A stretch of DNA of 64,000 nucleotides, taken from NCBI RefSeq assembly GCF_000234665.1, contig NC_018324.1:1608942-1672941 (forward strand), written 5' to 3'. Origin of the DNA: Leishmania mexicana MHOM/GT/2001/U1103 (taxonomy: Eukaryota; Euglenozoa; Kinetoplastea; Trypanosomatida; Trypanosomatidae). A model generated the notes under the pieces. It was not told the origin of the DNA, searched no databases, and saw nothing but the letters and a program-made list of their open reading frames with translations. The translations under genes were made by a program, and so were the position numbers. Positions 23,439 through 33,210 of the stretch are shown here, one piece after another. Positions within the stretch are counted from its first letter, which is position 1. The number at the start of each line of letters is the position of its first letter.

Positions 23439-25289
23439 AAAAAAACGCCGACTGCAGTTGACAAGTAAAACTGCTCTTGAGGCAACGGTGAACCCTCCAC
23501 TACAGCGTAGCCACGGCGACATCCGCCGCTCACCCGCCTCACCGCTCACACACATACACACAGACAGACACGACTGCAATATCAGCCTTCCTACAGGTTG
23601 GCCAAGCCCAAGGACTTTCTTCGCATGAGGAGCTTTCCATCCCACATACCCTCCCGCTTCTTGTTTCGTTTCCCTTTGTCGACATGTATGACCTCCTTTG
23701 CCTCTGACTCTTAGTCTCTCATCTGTGCAGTTCAAGTCGGTCGCCTTTACGGGGTCGGCACAGTAGAGGGTGAGGGCCCCGAGTAGGCTTCTCTCACCAC
23801 ATCGCTCCCCCTTTTTTCCCTCTATTGTTTCGTTTACTGTTTCAAACCCATCTCCAGCCCGCTCTTGCGCTCTCGCTCGCTTGCTCTCTACGTGTTTTTT
23901 TTTTTGTTTAGTGCAGACACTCACGCACGGAGCCGCGAGTGCGCTCGTTGCAGCTCACATTTGCCCAGCAGCACTGAATTAACACGAAAAGAGCCAAGGG
24001 TTTGCCTTCATCACAACAGAGGCAGACGCTCCTCGGCGGAGTGAGCGTGTTGCACATACGCAACAGCAAGCCGGCGAACATTGCGTCGTGCACCCGATGA
24101 TGTGCGTGCGTCCAGGCTGGCACATACCTTGGTGGTGCCTCTTTCTGTTGCCGTGCCAGCCGTCGAATGACATTCTGCTCAGATGCCCGTCTCTCCTGCT
24201 CTGTGTGCATAACCCGGCGCCCCCCTCACTCGACTCCTCCTCCTCAGAATACACTGTGTCTTCTCTTCCTACTGTCTCATCTTGCCCGTCTCTTTGCACC
24301 AAACGCCGGCAGGCTTCCGATTAGGCGCACACGTTCAGTGTCTCAACCCGTACACACAGCTGTAGTTGCTTTCTCCCTTCCTCCTTCACCAGTGTGCAGA
24401 GTGTCTTGTGCCTGGCTGCCTGCTCACCGCACTGCTCTTTTTTTTATTCTCCACCTGCGACACCGAAGCGCGCACAAGTACATGCACTCAAGGCTTGTAT
24501 GTGCGTAACTTGTACTTGTGCATCTTTATTGCTATGAGCAAACCACTTTCCTCCTTGCTTCTCGCAATAGACTATTTCTCTCGCTTTGCGCACCGTTCTC
24601 CGTCCTTGTGTTCTTCACATATCACTCACTACTTCTCGTCCGTGGTGCTCGCCTTGCCCCGTTCACTTCCCCCATCTCCCCGCCTCGCCTCATCTCGCCA
24701 GATTTCCACGGCGCTCAACTCGGCGGGTGCACTATCTTGTGGGGTACGTTTCTTCTTTCTCTGGCGACGCCAGCGCCTCTCTGCCGTACTGCGGGCCGTG
24801 TTGTTCTGCGTCGTGTATCTGGAACCTGAACCCGCTGTTCGCCAAGCATAGGAAGCCACTCCTGCACACTCTCTTACGTTCTTCACTGCTCTCTTCTGTT
24901 TTTCATTTTGTGAAGTGGATCTTTATCCGATTCTCGAATTCTCGCGAAACGGCACCGTTTTCATCTCGTTTCTCCTTCTTCTGGCCGCTTTGGCTCGGGC
25001 TCTTCAGTGGCGTGTCTGTGCCTGCGTCCCCCCTTTCCCAGCACCGCCACCGCCTCCATCTCCTCCGCCCCCCCCTGTGTATCCGTCTTGTTCTCGCTGA
25101 ACGAGGGGGCCCTTGTGCGTGTGTGTGTGTGTGCGTCAGTGGGAAAATATTCTTGCTGTTGGTTTCTCTTCTTTCCTCTCATTTTCACTCCACGATCTTG
25201 GACGCGATGACCTGATTACCCACACATCTCACTCGCGCTGCACGGGCAACCCCTCGTCAGGTGTCGATGGGTGCCCTCCCTTTGTGTCT
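23439..25289. other. Intergenic region
   Basis: Presumed 3' UTR of the PH/ARF-like gene plus spacer up to repeat copy B. T- and CT-rich on the + strand, with a T run at about 23896-23905 and a GT microsatellite at about 25117-25134. No gene supported. Confidence 0.6.
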
Positions 25290-26314
25290 CCTTCAGAGCG
25301 AGAAGTCGTGGCTTCTCTGTGCACAGGCACGTGTTTTTTCGCGGGCCCCGTCCGCTGGGCACACCCAGCTCTCTCAGAGGCGTGCGGATTCATTAGAAGG
25401 CGGAGTGCCCCTGCCGCCACACACTCATGGCAGCGTCTCCCACCTGTGGAGGCACATGCGGGCAAGCCATCCATGCACGCCCTCTCCCCACTGCCGGCGA
25501 CATGGACGGGAGTGGAAGATGAAGATGGCGAGTCCATCCCCCCAGACAACAGCGCCGTCATGACGCGGGCCCCAGGATCCGAAAACGCGAGCAGTGCGCG
25601 CGCGCGCTGGCAAGCACAGCTGGTATGGTGTATCACACGCAAGCAGGGCATGCAGAAGTGAGAAGGGAAGGCGTGGGGAACGTAAAGGTCGCGAAGGGAT
25701 GCATGCGAATCAATCCCGCACCGCGCGTGCGTGCGGGGTATGCGGCGCCGCCTACATTCCGACCGGCTGTGCTGATGCGGCACAGATGCCGGAGGCATGA
25801 CGAGAGCACCGCGAATCAAATTATCGAGTCGGCCACACCTCAATGTGGAGAGTCGCAACACCACGGTATTGGATGCCGCGGCTTGAGGCGACGGCGGGCG
25901 GGACATAGCACGCAGGCAGGGTGCGTGTGCAGGGTGTCGGAGGGTCCCGACCTGAGAGGCCGGCCGACCTCCCTCTCGAGCCCATCTGGCGTGCGCCTAG
26001 ACCACACATCCCTGTTATTCCGCACGGCTGACGCCGCTGTGTCCGCCCTCGAGCAGGGCCCTGGACCGCGGCGTGCTTTGGGTGGAGGCGTGCAGTGCAG
26101 CTGGGCCCGCGTGGCGCCGGTCTCTCAGCACGCACCCGAAGGAGGGACGAGGGCGGACAAAGGGAGCCGGTTGGTCGCATGGCCCGACTCGACGGCAGGC
26201 GACTTGTGCCAGACACCCAGGAGTGAGCCGCAGTGCACGAGCGGCAGGAGCAGTGTGGCTGTGCATGCGCCTGTGCGTGGACTTGCTCGTGCTGGAGGGA
26301 CACGTTGGCAAAAA
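25290..26314 (+). repeat. Dispersed repeat copy B (SIDER-like candidate)
   Basis: Collinear with 4418-5432, then ending ttggc plus a run of five A, as at the end of the 5535-5914 module. Only one base difference from copy A was noticed over more than 1,000 bases. The element is GC-rich within pyrimidine-rich DNA, with abrupt edges. No convincing target-site duplication was found. It lies in the intergenic space upstream of the trypanothione-synthetase-like gene, probably within or next to the 3' UTR of the PH/ARF-like gene. SIDER elements in such positions are known in Leishmania to influence mRNA stability; whether this unit belongs to that family needs a sequence comparison. Confidence 0.82.
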
Positions 26315-26930
26315 GGAACAACAAACTCTTCTCATCTACACTTCTTCTGGCTTTATCATGCTACTCTTAATATTGTCAAACAACACCCCAACAGTGACAA
26401 TATTCTGCATCATCAGACACTCACATAAGCACACCTCTGGTTGTGTTTTTTGAATCTTCTCCTTTGCCTCGCCTTCATGTTGAGGCTGCACGGTGTCTGA
26501 GTCTTTGTGTGCGCATCTCCCGATAGCCATCTGCTGAGGTCCGGTGAGCGATAGCAGCGAACACTTTTTTTTGCTGTTCTTTAGCCCATTGCTCATTGTG
26601 CGCTGATCGGACGACACACTGCGTGCGTAGGAGCAGAGAAAAACGAGCTGTTGTGTGGCAGGATTCCGTCAGTATCGCGCTGCCCACTCTGTCCTCTGTC
26701 GGTCACTCATGTAGATCTCCCTTCAAAGGCGGCGAAACACGCACACAGGGGTCTCATCTCGTTGGGCGCATCCGGCATCGTCCTAGGCCACTCGCGCAGC
26801 TGGAGGGAGCGGCGATAAGAAACACGAAAAACAACGAAAAAGAAACGAAGAAAAGGCATCGCAGCGTACCATATCGCCTCCCTTTTTTTCGTTTTGTTTG
26901 CGGAGACAAGCGGAGAAGCTGGCCAGCATC
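26315..26930. other. Intergenic region and 5' leader
   Basis: Short spacer between repeat copy B and the trypanothione-synthetase-like gene, with a purine-rich stretch at about 26815-26855 followed by the pyrimidine tract of the candidate acceptor. No gene seen. Confidence 0.6.
26874..26905 (+). promoter_or_regulatory. Candidate trans-splice acceptor for 26931 gene
   Basis: The T-rich tract at about 26874-26900 is followed by the first AG at 26904-26905, giving a 25-base 5' UTR before ATG 26931. This supports ATG 26931 over the upstream in-frame TTG at 26898. Confidence 0.55.
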
Positions 26931-29180
26931 ATGACTGTCAAAACCGCATCAGAGATGTCGCTGCTACCATATGGTGAGCATCAAGGCAGCTTCCGCGGTG
27001 TTGTGGCGTGCTCTAACCGCGATGACGGCTACTTCAGCGGCGAGAACAACTACGTGGGCACGTCAATCTACACCGGGTTTCGCTACCAATGCGTGGAGTA
27101 CGCGCGCCGATTTCTGCTGCTGACGACCGGCTGCGTCTTTGCGAACTGCGGCAGAGCCAGCGAGATCTACGCGATGGATTACATCACACACGTGGAGACG
27201 GGGGCACTGTACACTCTCCATCACCACAACAACGACGGCACAGCAACGCAGAAGCCGGCGCCGGGTGACATCATAATCTACCCTTACCACCCAGAACTAA
27301 CGCCGTGGGGCCACGTCGGTGTCATATCCTTCGTTGACGATAACCGCGTCGGCATCGCAGAGCAGAACCACTACTTTGGCGCTTTCACCTCGCCAAATGA
27401 GTCGTACCTCGACGGTGAGCGGTGCGTCGCACGGTACACCACGCTCACCTTCGACGAGGCGACCAAGACATGGCGCATCGAGGAACCTGGATCGATGCCG
27501 AGTGCCGTGGGTTGGCTGTCGTACCCTGATGCCCCGACTCGCGAGCAGATTCACTCGCCATTCACGCCGCTTCCCTGCGCGATCAAGGTGCGCTCGACAC
27601 CATTCCACCAAGACGACCATCCTTTCCTCACACACTACCACCTCTACGACGGCTTTGAGATCCCCAGCGGATGTGTGAGGCACGCGTACGGCATGCGAAA
27701 CGGCACCGCCGAAACGTTGGTAGGTGCGACAAGCGCCGCCGCTCGCGTGCTGCGGTTTACACTTCATCTTCTCTTCCATCGCGGCCGCCTCGGCCCTGCC
27801 TTTCGCGCGTTGCCCACGAACCCGCTGAATGCCACACTGCCGGAGGGTGCGGGTGCAGGCACAGAGGTGTGCCGCGAGGTGGACGCACTCTTCAAAGTGC
27901 TCGCCGAGGAAGATGTCGTCAACGCCACCGAGACGACCCCCGACGTGCTGCGGAAGGCTGTGGCAACGTACTTCAACATCCCACTCGAGTGGGTGATGGC
28001 CATGGAGCGGGACTTCGCGAAAGGGGAGACACACATGGCAGCGGTCGTCAGCTTCTACCCAAACATTGTGACAGACTCGGCCGCCCTGGAGACATTTCGT
28101 GCAACACGCAAGAATGCGGGGACAGAGGCGGCGCCGGCTGCTGGGACGGTGCCGCAGACCACAGCCAACGCCAGTACCCCCGTCGCCGAAGAGCCCCTCA
28201 CCGTGAGCTACCCAGGCACTGTCGAGGAGTTCCCGGTCAAGAACCCTCATGATGAGGCGTGGTGCCTGGCAAAGGTGAATTTCGGCAGTGCGCGCGTCAT
28301 GACAGAACTATCGCAGCTCAGTAAGGTGACAAAAGAGCTGACGGAGAGGATTTCGCTCATGACACCATCCATGCGCTCCTTCATCTCCACGCAGTATCGC
28401 ATGGACTTTGCGGGCTACCTCAAGGTCGTTGAGGCCGTCTACGGCCCTCGCACGGGCTTCACGATTGTCGTGAGCGATGACCAACCGATGGACGACTTGC
28501 TGCGGGAGCTTGTCATGACTGTGCAGAATTTGTGCGAGCTCGTCGAGTACCCGGTCCGCGTTGTGAATGAGAAAGACCTAACGTTTGTGAATGGCATGCT
28601 GCACGCCACTCCATCAGCGGCCTCTCCAGAGGCGGGCAGCCAAACGACCAACATCGCGCCTAGCGAGGCATACGACGTGGACTTTGTGTATGCGCTGTGC
28701 GAATGGCCGCGCATCTTGACGTGCAAAGAGGCAACCCACGCTGCCCTGTACCGCGCCGCTGTGGACCCAACGTCGGATGTTGTATTTGCGAAGCCGCTGT
28801 GGTCGCACCTCTGCTCTGGTGCGATGAACGTTAGCGACGACGCAGAGAGGGCGCACCACACTCACTCGCCGCGCTCCACGTCGGTGCGCTTTTTCGATGT
28901 GTGCCGCCGCCTGTATCTGCTGGCATCGCCGAAGCAGCAGCCGACAACATGGGATTTGGAAGTATCCGAGTACAAGGATAGCTGCCGCCGCATTCACGTC
29001 AACGCCGAGACGGTGCCGATGCACTCTCCAGCCCACCTCAACGCCGACTCCCTCATGATCAATCTAGCGGGGAGCTGCTTCATGGGACACATCGGCGGTA
29101 CACTGCGTTCTGAATCGGAGAACACCGACATCCACGTCGGCCACCCCGCTTCCCTCATGTTCATGTTCCCCGCCGACTAG
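26931..29180 (+). CDS. Trypanothione synthetase-like protein: CHAP amidase with degenerate synthetase domain
   Basis: 749 residues. Residues 1 to about 205 are the CHAP-type cysteine amidase domain of glutathionylspermidine/trypanothione synthetases: Cys54 in YQCVEYARR, His128 in WGHVGVI and Glu144 in IAEQNHYF. The His to Glu spacing of 16 equals that of the E. coli enzyme as I recall it. The rest follows the order of the C-terminal ATP-grasp-like synthetase: a helical part (YFNIPLEWVMAMERDF), a FVHI-like strand (GFTIVVSDDQ), an FAKPLW segment similar to the FEPLW of E. coli, and a final GHIGGTLR resembling the last strand of the fold. However, the metal- and ATP-binding blocks (MDFCMDE, EYNAD and GRCGSNI in E. 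coli) are not recognisable. It therefore probably cannot make trypanothione, but could hydrolyse glutathionylspermidine or a related amide. A gene annotated as trypanothione synthetase-like is known in Leishmania, distinct from true TryS. Confidence 0.85.
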   Translation: MTVKTASEMSLLPYGEHQGSFRGVVACSNRDDGYFSGENNYVGTSIYTGFRYQCVEYARRFLLLTTGCVFANCGRASEIYAMDYITHVETGALYTLHHHNNDGTATQKPAPGDIIIYPYHPELTPWGHVGVISFVDDNRVGIAEQNHYFGAFTSPNESYLDGERCVARYTTLTFDEATKTWRIEEPGSMPSAVGWLSYPDAPTREQIHSPFTPLPCAIKVRSTPFHQDDHPFLTHYHLYDGFEIPSGCVRHAYGMRNGTAETLVGATSAAARVLRFTLHLLFHRGRLGPAFRALPTNPLNATLPEGAGAGTEVCREVDALFKVLAEEDVVNATETTPDVLRKAVATYFNIPLEWVMAMERDFAKGETHMAAVVSFYPNIVTDSAALETFRATRKNAGTEAAPAAGTVPQTTANASTPVAEEPLTVSYPGTVEEFPVKNPHDEAWCLAKVNFGSARVMTELSQLSKVTKELTERISLMTPSMRSFISTQYRMDFAGYLKVVEAVYGPRTGFTIVVSDDQPMDDLLRELVMTVQNLCELVEYPVRVVNEKDLTFVNGMLHATPSAASPEAGSQTTNIAPSEAYDVDFVYALCEWPRILTCKEATHAALYRAAVDPTSDVVFAKPLWSHLCSGAMNVSDDAERAHHTHSPRSTSVRFFDVCRRLYLLASPKQQPTTWDLEVSEYKDSCRRIHVNAETVPMHSPAHLNADSLMINLAGSCFMGHIGGTLRSESENTDIHVGHPASLMFMFPAD

Positions 29181-29923
29181 CGACACCAGGCGAGTGATCC
29201 CCAGACGACGAGAGCAGAGTTTGCCGCGACATGGGGGCGGGGGACGTGGTCGCAGCGTGGCTATGTCGCTGCTGACACGACTTGTCCAGTGACCTCGGCT
29301 TGTGAGCCTAGGTTTGGCGTTTGGTGTGTTTCTACATGTGCAGGTGCTGAGTGAGTGAGGAGGAGGCGGAGGGGACCCATGCACGGGCAGAAGGACACGG
29401 GCACGCAGAGGTGGACGGAGGCAGAGAGCGAGGTCACATCTCCGCCCTTTTACCATCTTCTCACCCTCACCCTCCATAGGAATCTGTGGTTTCCTGCTGA
29501 CAGTCGGTGTCTACTTTTCTCTACAAGACACCGTGACACTTTCCATTTGGTGCCCCGGACGCCGTTTTCTCTTGCCCACGCCGTGGAGCGCCCCTCCATG
29601 GTGCGAGTGATATGTGGCTGGCGCGTGTTGCTCCGATTGGCGCTCGATTATGTTGGAGAGCCCTGTCGGTGGTTCTCGCTCCTGGGCCCGGAAAACGGAT
29701 CGGGCGCCAGACCGACGAGATGCATGCAGCCTATCCTACTGCTGGTGCCACGCGTTCACGGTGCAACACCACCGTAAGTCACCGCCCATCCTCCTTCCAT
29801 AGGAGGGTGGGGGTGGAGGCGTACACCAGTGCTTTTCCGAGCAAAGGAGTTTGCTCACCCACATCATTCATCACTCTATTTTCCCTCTCCCGTCTCGTTT
29901 TCAGCCGCACGCAAACGCCGAGA
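29181..29923. other. Intergenic region and 5' leader
   Basis: Spacer between the amidase and SET genes. The open frame continues upstream of ATG 29924 to 29612, but that extension has no conserved features and is split by the strong acceptor at 29903-29904. Confidence 0.55.
29871..29904 (+). promoter_or_regulatory. Candidate trans-splice acceptor that fixes the SET gene start
   Basis: The tract ending ctcccgtctcgttttcag has AG at 29903-29904, 19 bases before ATG 29924. It makes the upstream in-frame start at 29612 unlikely. Confidence 0.65.
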
Positions 29924-31552
29924 ATGTCTGCAACGGCTGAGCCGACTACGGGCGGCTCCAGCTTCTACCTCGGCACGAACCCGTCGCCGCAGGCGTTCGC
30001 CAAGTATGCCAAGAAGCACAACATCTTTCTTCATCCGGATGTGGCGTTTCTGGTCCCAACCAAGACAATGGGCATGGGCTTGTTTGCCGCCCGCCCGCTT
30101 CACGCCGGCACCGTGGTGATTAGCTGTCCCGAGACCTCCGGGGTGTCCCCATATATGAAGGAAGTGGCCACCTCGCCGTGTGTGGCCGCCCTGCATGCAA
30201 GTCCAGCTGCTATGGAGGATGCAGCACTTTTTGATGCCCTGGTGCTCATGGCGGAGCTAGCCCGAGAAAACTCGCTGTGGCGACCGTGGCTGGAGGTCTG
30301 CCCACGCATGGCACATCACTTCTTCGACCTATCCTCCGCTCAAGCGGCTGTGCTAGGTGTGGAGAGTGTGGTGGAGGGCTGGAAGGGCGCTAATTTGGAG
30401 GCTTCTCGCGCAGTCCCGGACACCACCGTCGTTGCCTCAGCCACGTTGGGGTTGGCTGGTGTCACTGGTGTGGCACAGGCACTTGGTGAGCTGCGCGTGA
30501 TGCAACGATGGACCACTGCTCAGGCTATCATGGCAGCCTTCCCGGATATATGGCCCGCCCACAAAGTCTCCTTCGGGCTCTTTTCCGAGGCGCTCTCGCA
30601 GGTGCTCTCCCGCAACTTTCACCGCGAGGAGCTTCCTGGGCGAGAAGGCCCCTACCTTCTGCCCGGCCTCGACATCTTAAACCATTCCTTTGCCGCCAAC
30701 ACCGCCTTCGAAGTCCGCGGCGGTGGCCGCAAACACGCCACCGCCTTTACCGTTGTCACCACTCGCGCGGTGCAGAAGGGCGAGCAGGTGTATGGCTGCT
30801 ACGGCCGCATCGGGGCTGCACGTTTTGCCGTCGAGTTTCAGTTTGTGACCAAAGCGGTGCTGCGAAACGACCTAGTGCGCTGCTCGGCCGCGTCGCTTGC
30901 TACGGTGGCGACGGTACGGCAATACTGGAAGGCCGCAAGGGAGACCCCTGGGTGCACCGTGGACTCGTCGGCGATTACCGCGTACCTGCAGCGTTGCTCC
31001 GATGGCGCTGCATTGGCGACAGGAACAGAGACAGTGACGTGGAAGCAGGCCTTTTTTGGCGGCGACTCCGCGGCAGACGTCGAGACGCATCGCAAGGAGA
31101 TGGAGCGGCGAGTCGAGCGACTGCAGCGTCTGGGTATCTTGTACGACGAGGGGCTTTACCTTGTGCGGCCATACGCGACGTGGGAAGCGGAAGAGGCTGC
31201 TGAGCCGGCGCCCACCTTTCGTTGGAGTACGCCGACGGCGCACGAGGAGGAGATTGCTGAGAACCGCCGCGTGCTGGCTGCCACAGTGTATCTCCTCACT
31301 GCCACCAAGAGCGTGTACGACGATGTCTATCACCGCGTCACCGCCGACTGGGAGCCACCGGAGTCAGCTCAGATCTCCGCTGCGGTGCGAGACTTTTTGC
31401 ACATCCGAATTGTTGCGGCGCAGTTGCAGCACGATGCAGCGTGTGATGTCTTTGGTGACTCTTCTCGCGATGTGGTGCGCCGCCAGCTCGTGCAGGACGT
31501 GCTGGTCTCTGAGATGGAGACTTTGCGCTACTACGCTAACCTCTTTGACTGA
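29924..31552 (+). CDS. SET-domain lysine methyltransferase (SETD3/SETD6/Rubisco LSMT-like)
   Basis: 542 residues from ATG 29924. The N-terminal SET part has KTMGMGLFAARPLHAGTVV (around residues 47-65), the G-x-G motif that contacts S-adenosylmethionine. After a helical insert comes the second half: PGLDILNHSF with Asn253-His254, then KGEQVYGCYGR with Tyr293, the conserved tyrosine of the active site. The split SET domain with a long inserted helical region and a C-terminal helical domain is typical of the plant Rubisco LSMT, SETD3 and SETD6 class, which methylate lysine or histidine on non-histone proteins. The C-terminal 220 residues would be the substrate-binding domain. No signal peptide or membrane segment, so probably cytosolic or nuclear. 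The substrate cannot be inferred. Confidence 0.85.
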   Translation: MSATAEPTTGGSSFYLGTNPSPQAFAKYAKKHNIFLHPDVAFLVPTKTMGMGLFAARPLHAGTVVISCPETSGVSPYMKEVATSPCVAALHASPAAMEDAALFDALVLMAELARENSLWRPWLEVCPRMAHHFFDLSSAQAAVLGVESVVEGWKGANLEASRAVPDTTVVASATLGLAGVTGVAQALGELRVMQRWTTAQAIMAAFPDIWPAHKVSFGLFSEALSQVLSRNFHREELPGREGPYLLPGLDILNHSFAANTAFEVRGGGRKHATAFTVVTTRAVQKGEQVYGCYGRIGAARFAVEFQFVTKAVLRNDLVRCSAASLATVATVRQYWKAARETPGCTVDSSAITAYLQRCSDGAALATGTETVTWKQAFFGGDSAADVETHRKEMERRVERLQRLGILYDEGLYLVRPYATWEAEEAAEPAPTFRWSTPTAHEEEIAENRRVLAATVYLLTATKSVYDDVYHRVTADWEPPESAQISAAVRDFLHIRIVAAQLQHDAACDVFGDSSRDVVRRQLVQDVLVSEMETLRYYANLFD

Positions 31553-32817
31553 GCTGTTCCACGTCGCACAAAAAGAGGATGGGCGCTGAGCGGCTTGAAA
31601 GGTCAAGTGTGCATGTGTGTGGGGTGCATGCACGTATGCAGGGAACGGAATTGGGAACGGGGGAGGGGGCGGTCTGGTCATCACTTCTCTCTTCTCACAG
31701 TCTCTCACCGCGGACATCGGACAAACTCGCTTGTTCTTCCGCTGGCCAATCTCTTACCGTTCTCCTTTTCTTCTGAGAATGTCTCCATGACGCGCGGTGC
31801 TACGTCTAAACAGTCGAAATAATAATAATAAAGAAACTGCAAACAACACTGGGCGCATCTACATTGTGCTTGGTAACGGTCGGTGACACTACGCATCCAT
31901 CGCCCCCTTCTCACTGCTGAGCATCCTGCCGTTGTGAAGCTTTTTTTTACTGCGCCAGGGTCTCTGTGCTGCACTGTGATACGACGTTCACAGCTGCTGT
32001 CAGACAGCGACGGTGGTGCTCCATTTTCCCAACTCTGCTCCGCCTGTGCAGTCCACCATGAAAACCTGCAACCGTTCCCTTTATTCCTGCCTTTTTTTAT
32101 TTCTGCTTCCTCGATTTTGCCCCTCATCTTCTCTCCGTATAGTTCTGCTGATGTCGATGTGGTCTCTGTGTTGATTCGCTGACGCACTCGCATGCCTCTG
32201 TACACATATGCAAATATACACGCGAAAAAGTGGGAGAAAAGAACAACGAACGCCACCCCTCGTGTTCCAGGGCGGCTTATACATCTTTCTATCAAGGTGC
32301 GCACACGCACCATCACACATTACCCATCATCCACACCGTAAAGGGAGCGTGCTTTCACGTAACCGGCTGCGACTCTTTTTTTTTAAGAGAACGGAATCGC
32401 CATCATCATTCTGTTCGTTGCTTCCTTTTTTTTTGAGCTTTTTCGCTGCCCGCCGCCTCTGAGGCCTCACCGCGGAATTCACTTCCGGCCCAAACGTTAC
32501 CTCTTCACGCACAACACACATACACGTAGCCAATAACGGTTCTGTAATTTTGCAGAACTTGTCGGAGAGCGCACCGTCTCGCACTCACAACCGTGGGGCG
32601 TCTGCGTCTCTCTATCTCTTCCGTCGTTAGCGTTCCACCCCTCGATGGAAGTTTGCGCACTCTTTTTCTTGCGCTCCACGACTTCTTCTCTCTCTCTCGC
32701 TGTAATCTATCCGTGGTTGCCTCTGTGACTTTTTCTGCGTCTCTGCACCTTTGATTCACGGTTTCTTTTGTTGTTGTTGTTGCGAGGCCAGCGCGAGCCT
32801 TTTTTTGTGTGACCTTC

Positions 32818-32861
32818 TCGTTTCATTCTTTCTCGCCCCTCCCCCTCCCCCTGTTTCACAG
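32818..32861 (+). promoter_or_regulatory. Candidate trans-splice acceptor for the 2201-residue C2 gene
   Basis: A long C/T tract ending in ctccccctgtttcacag, with AG at 32860-32861. Its use would place the TA and CCCA/CA microsatellites in a 349-base 5' UTR. Alternative acceptors nearer the ATG lie at 32984-32985 and 33172-33173 but have weaker tracts. Confidence 0.45.
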
Positions 32862-33007
32862 ACCTGACGCCTCTCTTCGTTTCCTTTTTTCCTTTTGGCG
32901 TGCTGGTCGCACATCATCGCGCTCTCTCCCTATATATATATATATATTTGTGCTCTTACGGAGCGTGCGCATCTTCACCCCACAGGGCACACGCCTACTA
33001 TTGACGC

Positions 33008-33038
33008 ACACCCACACCCACCCACCCACCCACCCACC

Positions 33039-33069
<31 letters not shown>
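33008..33069. repeat. Compound CCCA/CA microsatellite
   Basis: About ten CCCA units pass directly into about eleven CA units, ending some 140 bases upstream of ATG 33211. Confidence 0.9.
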
Positions 33070-33210
33070 GCACATTGTGATATTTTGTTGCGCCGGGAAG
33101 CAGAATACCAAAAAGGCAAACCAACAAGGGAGAGAGAGAGGTGGGCATCAATACCATAGTCTTGCTCGTGCAGATTTTCGTTGAGGTGATCGGCTGAGCT
33201 GGACGGAGCC

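Larger units (their letters stand above)
31553..33210. other. Intergenic region rich in simple repeats
   Basis: Holds AAT repeats near 31819-31831, TTG repeats near 32768-32782, a TA run near 32932-32947, and a compound CCCA then CA array at about 33008-33069 just before the giant C2 gene. No gene supported. Confidence 0.65.

Noticed and set aside
29612..29923. Upstream extension of the SET protein, possibly a targeting peptide
   Set aside because: A strong polypyrimidine-AG at 29903 lies inside it, and the sequence has no clear targeting features.
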